The notes: generated from the letters alone by a model not told the origin. A stretch of DNA of 64,000 nucleotides from Pyxicephalus adspersus (GCF_032062135.1 NC_092862.1:97483835-97547834); one strand, 5' to 3'; shown: positions 11,565 through 23,437, counted from the first letter of the stretch. Numbers and translations: made by a program.

Positions 11565-12309
11565 TGGAAAGTAATAGTCCTACTTCCCATGAGTAGACCC
11601 AAGCAGAAAATTATGGGCATACCCATATCAAAAGAATAACAATAAATTTTATTTCAAACATGTACTTATAAAAACATAATGTCAACATACACAACATACA
11701 ATCAATAAAAAGACATCACCTCACCTCATTTGTGCACATGTACAATAAAAAACTATCAAATGTATGGTCTCTGCAATCTGATGCATTTCACTGCAGCAGA
11801 CAGCAGCAGCTTCTTCAGTGGATTTGATAGCAGAACAACAAAGCAAACAGATATCCAAAGCCCCATGGGAAACAAGAGATCACATATCAATGTTTAAGTA
11901 AAAATGTTACCTACAAAATTCTGAGCCATTATCATTATCATAATTAACACCAGATAATTTACCCAAGGTGATGTTAAAATCTGGGTCAGTGCCACACTGC
12001 ATGCAAGGCACGTATCATGGAGAGCACTGGATTAGTGTCATTGGTATCAAGTGTAGGTAATGTCTCTAAACTTTCACCAGTACCCAACCAGTACTTTTCA
12101 CCCAGTACCCATAAGCATATGTTGTACAATATTCCATTAAATTCATATATACATATAAATGTGTTCAATGCTATTCTTTCTATGGCAACATAGTATGCGT
12201 ATAACATTATTATTATGTTGAAAATATTTCAGAAATACCTAATATGTATCATAGTGGCAAGGCCCAGCTATTGTCCTTACTTAGATCAGTCCTACCAGAA
12301 TTTTATCAG

Positions 12310-12544
12310 ATTACTAAAGAAATGGTCTGAAGCTAAGAGCAATATTTAGACCAGGAAATTATGTGGCCTTAAGCATTACAATCCACTTGGATTCACTTTG
12401 AAGGGGGTACTTATCAGCATCTCCCCCTCCTTCATTTGGATAAACACGATCCAAAGCTGTGAATAAAATTACACTAGTGTCCAAATTAGGGACTGTGCCC
12501 ACATGATAGGCAATTGGAGTGATAATCTTACCATTGTTGAGCAT
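12310..12544 (-). pseudogene. Penelope-like GIY-YIG endonuclease, C-terminal end
   Basis: The frame reads TPIAYHVGTVPNLDTSVI, then ALDRVYPNEGGGDADKYPL, then SESKWIVMLKAT. An in-frame stop precedes a short continuation with FPGLN and a final stop. The order GGD, L, E, WI, L, PGLN is the conserved end of the endonuclease part of Penelope-like polyproteins. The catalytic GIY-YIG residues themselves lie upstream in a frame-shifted stretch that I cannot read cleanly. It is non-functional as it stands. Confidence 0.7.
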
Positions 12545-12887
12545 ATGTGTTCCTTAGTTTTTCCAATATATTAGCTCCCACATACACGTGATCAAATACA
12601 CTACCCCACATGTGGCACAGAATTTTGAACCATTCGGAAGATATTCTAATTGGGATTCAGAAATAGACTTGCATTTATTACAATAATTACATATAATTAG
12701 TCTGTTGTAGGATTTTCCACAATCTTGTGCACCTTAGGGAGGACACAGAATGTTGGAATAGCCGGATTCTTAATTAGAAGGAAATCTTTTATGTCACTGT
12801 CAATAATACCTTTTCTGAAGTCATTACCAAAGAAATACATTTTTCCTGATAAATTATCCTATAAGTATCCTGAAGTAATAAATATTC

Positions 12888-13109
12888 CTAATAAGTCTTA
12901 ACAGTATCAAGAGGTATGGTGCAAATGTACTCCTCATCGTTCAGGATTTTTTTACACAAGGCAATGTAGTCAATTTTGTTCATAATGACCACATTGCCAC
13001 CCTTATTGAATGGTTTAATGGTAATGTATTTCTGCCTCTTTAAATTCATGAAGGCTTGGTAAAGGAATGGAGATAGATTAGGTGGTTTAGAGGGAAGATC
13101 CCAGTTCAT
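12888..13109 (-). pseudogene. Penelope-like reverse transcriptase, N-proximal fragment
   Basis: A 73-codon frame contains LPSKPPNLSPFLYQAFMNLK followed by ITIKPFNKGGNVVIMNK and YIALCKKIL. The KPxxKGGxVVxM motif with a following YxxxCxxIL is characteristic of Penelope-like RTs ahead of RT motif 3. Downstream motifs, including the YADD-type active site, are missing from this copy. It is flanked on the 5' side by an LTR-like tract beginning near 13,205. Confidence 0.75.
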
Positions 13110-13204
13110 AGTTTTGGTTTAATTTGTAGTGGTGTTCATGAAAGAATAAATTTGTGGGTTACGCAAAATCAAAGGAAAAAAGTTGGATTTAGGTTGCACA
13201 GGGT

Positions 13205-13815
13205 CTAAGCAGTAGCTTGATTTTCTCCAGAGTCTCTAGAGGTGAGGTTGTTGTGCGGCGAGCTACTGCCAGGTTGCGGCCCCTGTGCCCATGAAGGCAG
13301 GTGACTGCTAATTAACAGAAACCAAAACGTAGTGCCAGAGCGAAATCCAAAAGAATAGTTGAACAAGCCAAAGGTCGGGGCAGGCAGAAAACAAGAGTCG
13401 CCAGAAAACAATCCGGGGTCGGTACACAGATAGATCAGGAACAGAACACAGAAACTGGAGCAGTAGAAACCTGGGAGTAGAACCACAAGTAACTCCTTGT
13501 CCAGGGAACTTCCTGTTGCCAGGCCACTTCCTTAAAAAGGGGATGTCATGTGATGAGTTTTGGTCATGTGAGCCACAGACACCAAACCCACCAGTAGAGG
13601 GAGTGCTGGTGATGAGACACTCTCAGATGTTGTTCACATGCCTGCCAGCAGATGGAGTGCATTTGTGGAACATCCTAGTCCTCTGAGGCAAGGGAGCAGC
13701 TGATTGAGAGACACATGACCTGGACCAGGAAGTGTGCAGAGAGTTAGATCCAGAAGCAGAGTTGGTCCGGCAGCAGGCGACTGTAAGGTGGGTGAGACAG
13801 AAGGAGGCACAGATG
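13205..13815 (-). repeat. GC-richer LTR-like or unclassified dispersed repeat
   Basis: The composition changes abruptly from the Penelope relic to a GC-richer, non-coding sequence with pyrimidine-rich direct motifs on the minus strand. It ends at gaccctgtgca, which resembles an LTR terminus. I could not find a matching TG start or a target duplication, and no second copy lies in the window. LTR identity is therefore only a suggestion. The 93- and 74-codon minus-strand frames are Pro/Ser/Leu-rich and without domains. Confidence 0.3.
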
Positions 13816-14224
13816 CCCTGGACTTGTGGGGATCTTTTACACCCATTGATTTCTCCAACCGAGAATTGATGGTTAGAGACGTTAAATCATGTACTGCATG
13901 ATCGTTGCTGTTTTCTTTGTTGGCTTTGGATACCGTTTTGGAGCCTCTAAAAATTAGAATTAGTTAGAAATAGCACCCAAAGCTGGATTAGGTTGAAGAT
14001 CTGTAGCTGTAAATAAAGGAATAGAAGAGAATGTGACTGAATGGGTGGGTATCGATAAAGTGGATACATTCAAAGACATGTCAACAAGTGAATTTGGGTC
14101 CGTGAACTTTCCCTTTGTTGTGATGTGGAGGTTGAGTGTGGGCAAAGAAGTGTCTAATGAAGAGGCTCCTGCAGAGGTAAAGGAAACTCCCAAACCACCT
14201 ATTGGTGAATTGGGGACTAGTGTT

Positions 14225-14350
14225 GGTCAAATATCTCACTATTCAATTCGACAGCTATTCGATCGAATAGTGAGATTTTGTTCGGATGATCGAATGCCGA
14301 ATGGGAACACCATTGAAGTCAATAGTGGAAGAATTTGGGGTATTTTTAGG
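14225..14350. repeat. Palindromic repeat with tcgatcgaat core
   Basis: The arm atctcactattc is complemented by gaatagtgagat around a core with attcgatcg. Further attcg/cgaat motifs follow to 14,300. It looks like a MITE fragment. The 108-codon plus-strand frame that runs through it is not a recognisable gene. Confidence 0.5.
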
Positions 14351-14769
14351 GACTATTAAGGGCTGCAAGAGCAATCAGAAACAATGGTACCTGACTGACA
14401 CTATTTAGTAGATATATACCACAGTGTGCCTTTTTTTACTTCACACTGAAGATGTATTAACATTCACTTCAATGATGCTTACGTTTTAGTACAAAATACA
14501 TGTTCGTACAATGTTAACTATAATAGTACTCATTACTCTAATCTAGGAACTGTACGTAACTGAAAACAGATCTGAAATCTGCTCGAAAAACTGACTTAGA
14601 AAAGTTTGCTGTGGTTTCTGATGATTATTAAAACGAATTTTTTGTTGACCTGTGTAATTTGTTCTGGAATCACATTTGTTACCTGAAATCTTTGCTAACC
14701 AAATAGTGATTTCCCATAAGTTTCTATATAAAATCATTGAATTTGTTCTGGATGCTGCCCTCAATTTAA

Positions 14770-15608
14770 CCCCCCTAGCGTTCTAATTCTGTCAGTTTTT
14801 TTATGCAAAAAGTGATCCTATTTTTTTTGCATAGAAATTTTTGTTTATATTGTGGGCTTGTAATTCTTAGGATTAACTCCCGGGTATGATAAATATATTT
14901 ATTTATTATATTATAATAATAAATTATAATGTAATACATAATTATAAATAATAATTTTAAAAAATAATGAAATATTAGACAACAATTTAATCTTAAAATA
15001 AAATATGAAATTAAAAATGTATTTTTATTTCATGTTGTGTGGTGTTTTTGCACTGTAAAAACTATTTAAAAGCAGATTACATTGTAATCTGCTTTTAATC
15101 TTCCCTCCCAGACACACCCCCATACATCACCACTCACATCACCCGGAGGATGACTCATCCTCCCGGGGTGATGTGAGTGGGGATTTCCCGTCTGTCTCAC
15201 ACAGACGCTGGAGCTGCTCTGTATCTCCAGAGAGATGCAAAGCACAATGCAGGACTTGGACACCCCCGAAATTTGCTATTGCTGCTGGCATCTGCAGTGA
15301 GATGTGAAGCACAATGCAGAAGTCCTGCATTGTGCTTGGCATCTCACTGCTGATGCGAGCAGCGGTGTGGCCGGGACCCGGGTGGTATTTAAAAGCAGAT
15401 TACTCAGTAATCTGCTTTTAAATTTCCCGCCCGGCCACGCCCCCCGACGGACAGGCGTCCCGGCTTCACAAGAGGACCATCCGATCGCCGCTGAAGCGTG
15501 GGGAAAAGGTAAGGGGGCTCTTAAAGTTACCCCGAGTGTGACTCGGGGTTACCGCTTTTTGCATTTAAAAGCCACCCCGAGTCACACTCGGGATTACCGC
15601 TAGGGAGG
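14770..15608. mobile_element. piggyBac-type element (TTAA target), copy 1
   Basis: The left end is ccccccctagcg-like (ccccccta, then gcgttctaattctg) and the right end taccgctagggagg. Both are flanked by TTAA (14,766-14,769 and 15,609-15,612), the piggyBac target duplication. The inside holds no transposase. Instead it holds two palindromes, taaaagcagattacattgta (about 15,068-15,099) and a related one at 15,390-15,421, plus stem-loops between them. Copy 2 at 25.8 kb shares both the left end and the ccccgagtgtgactcg block and carries transposase sequence, which links this MITE to piggyBac. Confidence 0.85.
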
Positions 15609-15689
15609 TTAAAGATAAGTTTTATAAAAATAGTAAAAATATAAAAGGTCATAAACTCACCAAAAGCGGAGATGAACAGCTTACTAATT

Positions 15690-16136
15690 GTAACAGTCAA
15701 CATTTTATTAGGCAGCGTGGTGTCAGTTAATGTATAAAATTCCCACTGTGAGTTAACCACAAACAAAGCAAAAAAAAAACTTTATGGAACCTAGGCATTC
15801 AATAACTTCTGGAGCAAGCTGTGCTTTCATATGCAAAAAGAAACAACTGCGGAGTTTGTCTTGGTCATTAAAGAGTTACAAGATGTTGGAGCTCACCCCC
15901 CTAGGATCACCCACAACCTCAGCAGTGTTTAGCAAAAGAACTTTTCTAGTCCTGAAAATCACCCTCTCCCCCCCCCTTCAGCCTTGTCCTGCACAGGAGC
16001 AGCAGGGAAGCCCCACCCCTGCTTTTTTTTTACATATATTTTACATGTTCGATAGCCAAGTCTCTTAAACAGTGGAAAAAAATTGTTAGCTGAAAAATTT
16101 GTTAGCAGGGCCACTCGTTAGCCAAGGTATCACTGT
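15690..16136. mobile_element. Mariner-type MITE relic (cagtgtttagcaaaag family)
   Basis: The internal order matches the complete copy at 33,106-33,552 read in reverse complement: gtggtgtcagttaatgtata, gcaaaaagaaacaactg, cacccacaacctcagcagtg and tttagcaaaag. The termini are degraded, and only a ggtatcactgta-like right end remains. There is no coding capacity. Confidence 0.65.
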
Positions 16137-16364
16137 ATAATTAGCCATGGAGCTGTAGAACTATAGCCATATTATAAGCACAGCAAAGATTGATTTTTAA
16201 TATATATATTTATATTTATCAATAATTTGGTTCTCTTATTTGTGTGGGACATAAATATCAGAATGTGGTTTTGCATTTAGTTTTGAAATAGATCAACAAT
16301 GTATTATTAAAAATATCAGTGAATATGGGCTTAAATTAATATTATTAAAACTTTAGGTAGTGGT

Positions 16365-16828
16365 GAAATTTTGGAGACATTACTTTTACTGATATCAATG
16401 ACACTAATCCAGTGCTCTCCATAATACCTGCCTTGCATGAAGTGTGGGACTGACAGATTTTAACATCACCTTGGGTAAATTATCTTGTGTTAATTTTGAT
16501 AATGATGGCTCAGAATGTTGTAGGTAATATTTTTACTGTCTAAAACATTGATATGTGCTATCTTGCTTCACATTGTGCTTTGGATATCTGTTTGTTTGCT
16601 TTGTTGTTCTGCCATAAAATCCCCAGAAGAAGCTGCTGCTGGATGTGCCACAAAATGAGAGAAAATAAATGTAATCGTTTTTTATTGTATATGTGCACAA
16701 CTTGTGAGGTAAAGCCATGTGATGGTCTTTTTATTGATTGTATGTTAGAATTGTATTATTTTCATATGGGTATGCCAGTAAATTCCTGCTTGGGTCCACT
16801 TATGGGAAGTAGGACTATTACTATCAGC
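16365..16828 (+). mobile_element. 3' UTR of a second Penelope-like copy
   Basis: This stretch is the reverse complement, with divergence, of 11,565-12,060. Shared landmarks are tgacactaatccagtgctct, accttgggtaaattatct, ggatatctgtttg, gaagaagctgctgctg and gggtccacttatgggaagta. Only non-coding 3' sequence of the element is present. The 109-codon frame across it is not conserved in the other copy. Confidence 0.75.
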
Positions 16829-16970
16829 AGAACCATTAGTAGTAGCAACCCACATTTATTAGGGGAAAGTAGCAAACAATAGGAGGGGGGATATGGAAAG
16901 ATGGGTAAGTAGTGAGGGTTTAAGAGATAGAAAACGATGGGTAGGCGCATTCGATTTTAAGAGCTCTTTT

Positions 16971-17249
16971 TTATGAGCAGAAAGTAGAAGCAAGCCGTAT
17001 AGGACAAGGAAGAGAGTTCCAGGGAGTGGGGGCAGCTCTAGAAAGGTCTTTAGGCCGTGCATGTGACAAGATTATGAGTGAGGAAGTCATTAGAAGGTCA
17101 TTGAAGAAGAGAAGGGAATGGTTAGGAGAGTATTTTTCTATCAGGGAAGATAGGTAGGTGGGACAAGAGCTGTGGAGGGTTTTGAAGGCATAGCACAAGA
17201 GCATGATTTTTTTCAAAAGTGAAATGGAAGCCAGGAAAGAGAATTGCAA
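16971..17249 (-). pseudogene. L2-type ORF2 C-terminal fragment
   Basis: The frame contains TLHSSCPTYLSSLIEKYSP, then NDLLMTSSLIILSHARPKD, then AAPTPWNSLPCPIRLASTFC. The same order appears in the LINE copies near 5.4-5.6 kb and 53.8 kb (the APTLWN-like block), so this is the C-terminal tail of the same ORF2 type. Confidence 0.75.
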
Positions 17250-17377
17250 AGAGAGGCAGCAGAAGAGGAGAGGTGGGAAAGATGGATAAGTCTTGCTGCA
17301 GAATTCATAATAGATTGCTCAAAAGCCAGACTGGAGTGGGTCAAGTAGAAAGTTGGTGTTCAGATAGTTAGTGAGTC

Positions 17378-17638
17378 TTAAATAGATGTGGCACTCAAGA
17401 AGGTTGGAAGCATATGGGAAACAGGACAAGTGCTAGAAAGTAGACAGGGGTCTAGTGAGGGTTTTTTCAGGATAGATAGAATAATGGCATGTTTTAAGGT
17501 TGAGGAGAAGATACCAGTAGAAAGGTAAATATTGAATAGTTCAGTTAATGCAGGGGCCAGGGTGGAGTAGATCAGAGGGAATTGGGTCAAGGGGACATGT
17601 AGTAGACAGAGATTATGAGAAAAGAGAGGAGACTTCAT
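17378..17638 (-). pseudogene. L2-type RT entry fragment
   Basis: The frame has APALTELFNIYLSTGIFSS followed by LKHAIILSILKKPSLDP. This is the segment just before RT motif 1 in the 52-kb copy (LFNLSLFTGKYPS and ILKKPSLDR). It degrades after that and the motif A to C region is not present. Confidence 0.75.
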
Positions 17639-18075
17639 CCCGAGAAACGGGGCAGAAAGAGGTTAGGAATGATTTACAGGAAGAAGTGGAGGATTTGGTT
17701 GGTGTGGCACAGTGAGTAGAGACATTATGTCTGATTTGGAGAAAGTGGGTGGCAATATCTTGGGTACAGAAGGCAGATGTAGGAGGAGCAGTTATGGGGT
17801 TTAGGAGGGAATCAATTGTTGAAAAGAGCCTGCATGGGTTGGAAGCTTGAGAGGATATGACAGTGGAAAAATAATTTTTTCAGGACGGGGGAAGTGGAAG
17901 GTGGTGGGGTGACTTTTTCCAGAGCCAAAGATAGAGTGTAGTTAAAATGAGTGGCAGCTTGATCAGGGGATGAAATTTTAGATTGTGCAAGTTTGGGTTA
18001 GGGGAATAAGGCAGTTTGAGTGTTTGGGGTTATGAATATTTCTCTGCCATTGACCTGGTCTGAAAAGTGGCAAAA

Positions 18076-18090
18076 GGGGGGGGGGGGGGC
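18076..18090. repeat. Poly-G run
   Basis: Uninterrupted run of about 13 G after aaaa, inside the LINE relic. It is probably a local expansion. Confidence 0.85.
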
Positions 18091-18125
18091 AATAATTACA
18101 TAGGTTGAAGGTGAGGAGGTTGTGG

Positions 18126-18948
18126 TCAGAAAGAGGGAAATGGTGACTTGTCAATGAGGGTTAGTTTGCAGAGTTTGGAAAATACCAGGTCTAATGTGTG
18201 TCCAACGATGTGTGTGGGGCCGTTTATGTTCTTTTTGAGTCCAAAGGAGGACGTCATCCACTGCAACAAATCACTGAGGATGAGGGTGGGCAGGTCAAGG
18301 AAAAAAATATGTGGGAGCCAAGAGGCGAAATTGTCCAAAAATTGGGAAGCTGGGCCAGGGGGATGGAAGACAATAGCAACAATGAGGGATTGGGGCAGAA
18401 AAGATGGACGGAATGCACTTCAAATGAGGTAAAAATGAGAGAGGTCAGGGTAGAAATGACTCCGTAGGTACAATTAGGGGAGAGAATGAGACCCACACCA
18501 CCACCTACTCTGTTGCCAGTTATGGGTGTATATGTAAAGTGTAGGCCTCCATAGGAGAGTGCAGCAGTAGAGGTAGAGTCTAAAGAGGAAAGCCACTTTT
18601 CCAAGTGAGAGCCAGGAAGTTCAGAGATTTAAATAGAAGGTTGTGGATATATGTTAGCTTATTGCAGACAAATCTGGCTATCCATAGACCACAAGGGAAA
18701 GGGGGTAAGAATTTATAAATTGGCTAAATGGTAATGAGGAGGGTGTATATTGCTGGAAGGATGGGAAGAGAAAGTTTGGGGGAGGGGGCAGGGTCGGGTA
18801 AGATGTCACCAGCAAGCAACAGTAGAAATAGGAGATGCAGCAGTATAGGCAGAGAAAGCAGGAGAGTGAAGAAGCAGGCAGACAAGGCGTTAACAGACTG
18901 AAGATGAGCAGAATGAGTATTAGGAGAATAATACATTATAACAGACAA
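18126..18948 (-). pseudogene. L2-type ORF2 leader and endonuclease domain relic
   Basis: Read from 18,948 the leader contains LLLLAGDILPDPAPSP, a degraded form of the AGDIxPNPGP leader seen in this LINE group. From 18,604 comes WLSSLDSTSTAALSYGG, then NRVGGGVGLILSP, then FEVHSVHLFCPNP, the order of an apurinic-like endonuclease with the conserved GGGVGL block. A frameshifted continuation at 18,338 has LPTLILSDLLQW and GPTHIVGHTLDLVF. The last corresponds to the HxLDLV end-motif of the domain. At least two frameshifts separate these pieces. The role in the intact family is to nick target DNA for reverse transcription. Confidence 0.8.
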
Positions 18949-18960
18949 TGGTGAATCAAA

Positions 18961-20266
18961 GGAGCTCAGTAAGCAATATGGTAAACAGAAGTACGAGTGA
19001 GCAGCAGCTGTAGTATGTGCTATAGTAAGACTTGTAAGCTGAATTCCAGGTGTAGGATTGTATGAATCAAAAGTCAGAAAGGTGGCTTGTTGGAGTCCAG
19101 GTGGGTTCCTAATGAAGATTCATTCCCTAGGCCTGAGGTGGAAATTGCAGTGTAGTGGTATTTTCAATTCTGTTCCGATTCCTGCTTCTATTCCCTGGAT
19201 TAATTCCCAAAGGCACTTATAAGTTTAGGCATGTTACCAGGGTGTCAGGTGACTGTCTAAATAGATGTTCTTTTGGGCACTGGTATGGCGGGACTGAATC
19301 AAGTATCAAGGAATTTGCAATATCAGTTGAACCCGGGTGGGGGACGGGCTAGTATGGCAATAAATATCAATGTGCATTCAGTAACAAAGGAACAGTAAAC
19401 AGATAATACTATGGCCAAATTCAAATTTTTGCACAGAGTCCATGTACAATGCAGGTCATAACATGCACAGGCAGATGCAGATTGAATTAGAACCCCATTT
19501 ATTCTTGTTTGTAATTGTAAAATGGTGATATTCGTTTTCAATTGCTCTCGAATACCGGTATTGCTGGTATTACAATACTATGTTGGTTTGCCACATGGTA
19601 GATTGTATTTTTCTAACAAATTGGTGCATTACTGCAAAATAATATTTTTTTTTCATTTGAACACCCGTCAGCTAGCTCTACTGCCCTTGCTTTTATACTA
19701 ACACATTACATTTCTTTCAAATGATTTTACAGCATGAAGTCACATCAAATTGAAGTGTTATGTTCTTGTAAACAAGATTTATCAATATTCTGATTTTATT
19801 TCTAAATCTGTAGAACACGTTTTATCGAAACAAACACTATTTATTATTGCCTTCAGTTGTTCAATTGGAAAATCAAACTTTTTGGGGGAGATTTCTTATG
19901 CACAGATTGTATTTACAGCATTTTGTAAAGTGAAACAAATAGTCTTTTTGAAACAAATTATTTTTTGACAGTGCCACAGGCTTGTTTTTTAAGTCTTCCT
20001 AAGTTTTCAATTTCTTTTTCTCCTATTGGTGGCTGATTGTTGGAAAAAACATTTTCCATCTTCCAGAAAATAAACCTTCTACCTAATCATGGGTTGCAGA
20101 TAACAATAGTCTGCTGACTAGCATACAACAAATGAACAGTTAGGTTCTCTTGAGGTTAACACATTCACTACTATATACTGTAGATGTAAGGTAGATGAGG
20201 CATTGCTTGTCTTGACCCCCAGTTTATATCAGCTACACCTTACAAAAGATGTCTGTGCAGCACCTA
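18961..20266. other. No gene seen
   Basis: The part to about 19,150 may be 5' UTR of the minus-strand LINE. The rest is AT-rich with no recognisable feature. Confidence 0.4.
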
Positions 20267-20855
20267 CAAGCAGTCCCTGGTTTACAAACGAAATAGGTTC
20301 TGTAGGTTTGTTCTTAATTTAAATTTGTATGTAAGTTGGAACATATTATTTATTTTTACCTTTCTGTACATATTTACTTTCTGTAAATGCTTAAACAGCA
20401 GTACAACTTTAAACATTCCTGGTAAAAGATGATGGACTTGTTGGCGGGGATGTGACTGGTATTAGAGAGACAGGATTAGATTTTGTTTCTTAAAGTAGGC
20501 ATCAAGGAAGGTTTGCATGGAGCTTTACTTTCTCTCATTATTAAAATCCCTGTAGCATCTCAGACATATGGTAAATGTAGGTTAAGCTTTGGTGAACCCC
20601 TCTGTATCAGGATCTTGCTCCTCTAACTTTGCCATTTCAGCTTCAATGATTATGATGTATAGTACAGTGGTCTCTGTGAAGGCGGGCATCCCTTGTCGGC
20701 AGTGCTAAGAGCAGCAGATTTTCTGAAGAACCACGACTGTGCAGAAAGTCACGTGCTACACTTTGGCTGCAGACAAGTGATCCCCTACTCTAGAGCCTCT
20801 GTTTGTAAGTATAAGTTGTACGTACATCAGATGTTTGTAACTTGATGAATGCCTG
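20267..20855. mobile_element. TA-flanked mariner-type MITE
   Basis: The left terminus caagcagtccctggtttac and subterminal ctgtaggtttgttcttaat match the MITEs at 31.95 and 33.1 kb. The right end has gatgaatgcctg. Both ends abut TA dinucleotides. The 590-bp inside differs from the other copies and is non-coding. Confidence 0.65.
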
Positions 20856-20857
20856 TA

Positions 20858-23430
20858 TATTGGAGGTAGAAGGTAGTGCTCACCACCAAAAAAGGTACTA
20901 ATCACTACAATAGAAGGAGACAGTCTGTGGAAGCTGAAAGAGATTGGGGGCTTAAGTATGTTTTTGAGAGAGTTTAAGGACCTCTTGTGACCACCCCTCC
21001 ATCCTACAATAACTACTGTCTAATCATTGTTTCAGAGAAGTGGGCCAGGAAAACTGCACTTTCAAGGGCATCCAACTGCTTTAGGTTTATAAAGATGGAG
21101 CAATACCAAATCTTATCAAAGACAACTTGTCACTAACTTAAAATGCTATCAGTAAGGGGCTTGTGATATCAATAATGTTTTGTAAAAAAGGTGTTTAAAA
21201 TGTATATATAATAAAATATAAAATACACTGCATTTTATTATATCATATAATATATATAATATTTTAAAAAATAATAATAAAATTTAAAAGCACCCCCACC
21301 AACCCATGCATACATGCAAATGTAGGTGCATGCTTAGGGTGCACATGTATGTATACATGACCTTGCCTCTGCCTTTTTTAGAGTGTGGGTGGGGTATACA
21401 CCATGTGGTAATGTATCTAATAGGACACCTTCCAAGCAGCCAACAGCAAGCATGGTTTCTACAGTCCCCTACTCCTCCTCATTGGTGCACTAGGGCATTA
21501 TGAGATTGCCTATATTACATACCCATTTTTGTAGTTGAACATCAGTGTGTAAGGGTTTAGTCAAACCAACCCAATTTGCATTGTTATGGTCAATTGTTGC
21601 CCAAACTCACAAAGAAATACCACTCATAATGGTAACATAGGCCTAAATTGGCCATCTTGCACTGCATGCCAGTGAATTGTGGGGTGGTTGGTTCTTGAAC
21701 CTTTTTTTAAAAAAGCCTTGTGTTTACCTTTGTCAATTTCTGTTTTTTTTTTTTTGTTTTTTTTTTTGCTTTGTTTGTTTTAACTTGGATTACAGTTTCT
21801 AGGAATATATAGTCTGAGTCCCTTATGTGAATAGCACACTACCTACTTAATATTAACCAATGAGTTACTTATGCTAGCTAAGACTGTCAAACCATCACAT
21901 TGGATTACTGCAATTGATGAACTGTCTTTTTCATTACAAAAAGAAATATCGGATGTATTAGTGTTTTCTGTTCTACACAATGTTGGATTGTAGTTGCTGT
22001 AGACATTAAGACATGATCTTCTTGCATAAATATGTATTGTATTGATTCTCTCCTCAGGGCCTATTCTGATTTCCCAAAGCAATCACTTGAGTTGTTTGCA
22101 ACAAATGCAATAAAAATCTTTTTATCACTTTCTGCGGTATTCATAACAAGTAGGTAAAACTAAATTTCTTTTAATTTGCAGAGTCTTTATGGAAAACGAG
22201 TAGGTAGAACTTTTCTTCCATCCTTTTCCACCTTAAAATACATCCTTTCATATACGCCTAGGCATCTATCCAAAAAAAAAATTAATAGCATTACAGTGAT
22301 TTTACACTAACATTACAAAATAAAGGTTTTTTGAAGCATGAATAAAATACATGGAAATTACTGTACTGTACATTGTTCTGTACTGAGTGTATAAAAGAAT
22401 AGGTAAGCCGATTAGGTAGCATAACCTATAGAAAGATTCTTCTCAACAAAACTGCTTAAACTTACAATTTTCAAGTTAAAATGATGACAAAAAAGATATT
22501 TAAGATTTTTGTACTTTGATCAACACCATGTGAATTCTAACAATACAGAGTAATAATCTCCGTGAATGTTTCCTTTGTAAGTGTAAGACGTTAATATAGG
22601 TAGCAACTACATTACACTAAAAGAGGTTATTTTCTGCTGAGCAGTGGAAAGAATATCAAGAAGCCATACTACATTTGCAGAAGCGTAGTCATCATGTCTG
22701 CAGCACATAGCAAAAATTAATTTGGACATTCTGTGAATGACAGAAATTGCGATGATCAATCAAGTTACACAATGTAGCCTTTCAGATAGCATTTTTAAAT
22801 ACAGTACGAATTTGGCTTCAAAATAAAAAAAAAATCATAATTTCAAGTAATAACTAGTCCTACAAATAGATCCAAATTTATTCATCAATAATTAAAATAT
22901 ATAGGTTTTGAGAATAAAGTGCATGATCCTTTTAGGCCAACTTTACCATGTGGAAAAAGGATATAATTCAATTACATGGTAACTCAGGGGAGCCTAAGAA
23001 AGGGAGAATATAATGTTCATATTTCATGAATTGGGTTTATAGGAAAACTTAGATAAAAATAGGAAAAGATAATACATACTAAAAAGACGGAGCAAAAACA
23101 GTATATAAAACTGTAATGATGAGGTAAGTTTCTTGGAAACAGTATCATGTAATGCAATTACAGGGTTTGTGTGGATTAACAAATTTCACTGTACCTCAAA
23201 ACTTCCCAATTAAAGCGAACTTCTGAGCACTGAGCACAGGCTCTGATTCACAATGAGATCAACAGTTTTTTGTAAAAGTAGTTTGAGTTTAACGCTATGG
23301 GGGTTTAACAGGAGAATGAAGAGTTCTCAATTTTACAAATGGCAAATAATCCACCCAACAATGGCAATGGCAATAATTACCCAACATTACCTTTGTTTAG
23401 TGGCTTCTTATGTTGCCTGTTGAACAGCCT
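20858..23430. other. No gene seen
   Basis: Mostly AT-rich unique-looking DNA. A poly-T rich stretch lies at 21,737-21,780. Short frames on both strands have no domains. Confidence 0.45.
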
Positions 23431-23437
23431 CTGTGAA

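Larger units (their letters stand above)
11565..13200 (-). mobile_element. Penelope-like element relic (internally deleted)
   Basis: On the minus strand the order is: the N-proximal RT region with the Penelope signature IKPFNKGGNVVIM (about 13,000), a frame-shifted remnant resembling IPTFCVLPKVHK (about 12,740), the GIY-YIG-side C-terminus ending about 12,310, and a long 3' UTR to about 11,565. The 3' UTR is matched in the opposite orientation by 16,365-16,828, which fixes the 3' boundary. The RT core with the catalytic aspartates is absent, and several stops and frameshifts break the rest. Penelope-like elements encode an RT joined to a GIY-YIG endonuclease. Assignment to the Neptune-like group is inference. 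Confidence 0.75.
16845..18960 (-). mobile_element. CR1/L2-type LINE, minus strand, with endonuclease and partial RT
   Basis: On the minus strand the order is an N-terminal ORF2 leader, an endonuclease domain, a linker, the RT entry region, then a jump to the ORF2 C-terminal region. The usual 3' tail with ggcgctatataaat is missing because the copy ends beside the Penelope 3' UTR at about 16,830. The RT core is deleted between about 17,380 and 17,250. Several frameshifts are present. It is older or more damaged than the copy at 52 kb and complements it: one keeps the endonuclease, the other the RT. Confidence 0.8.
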
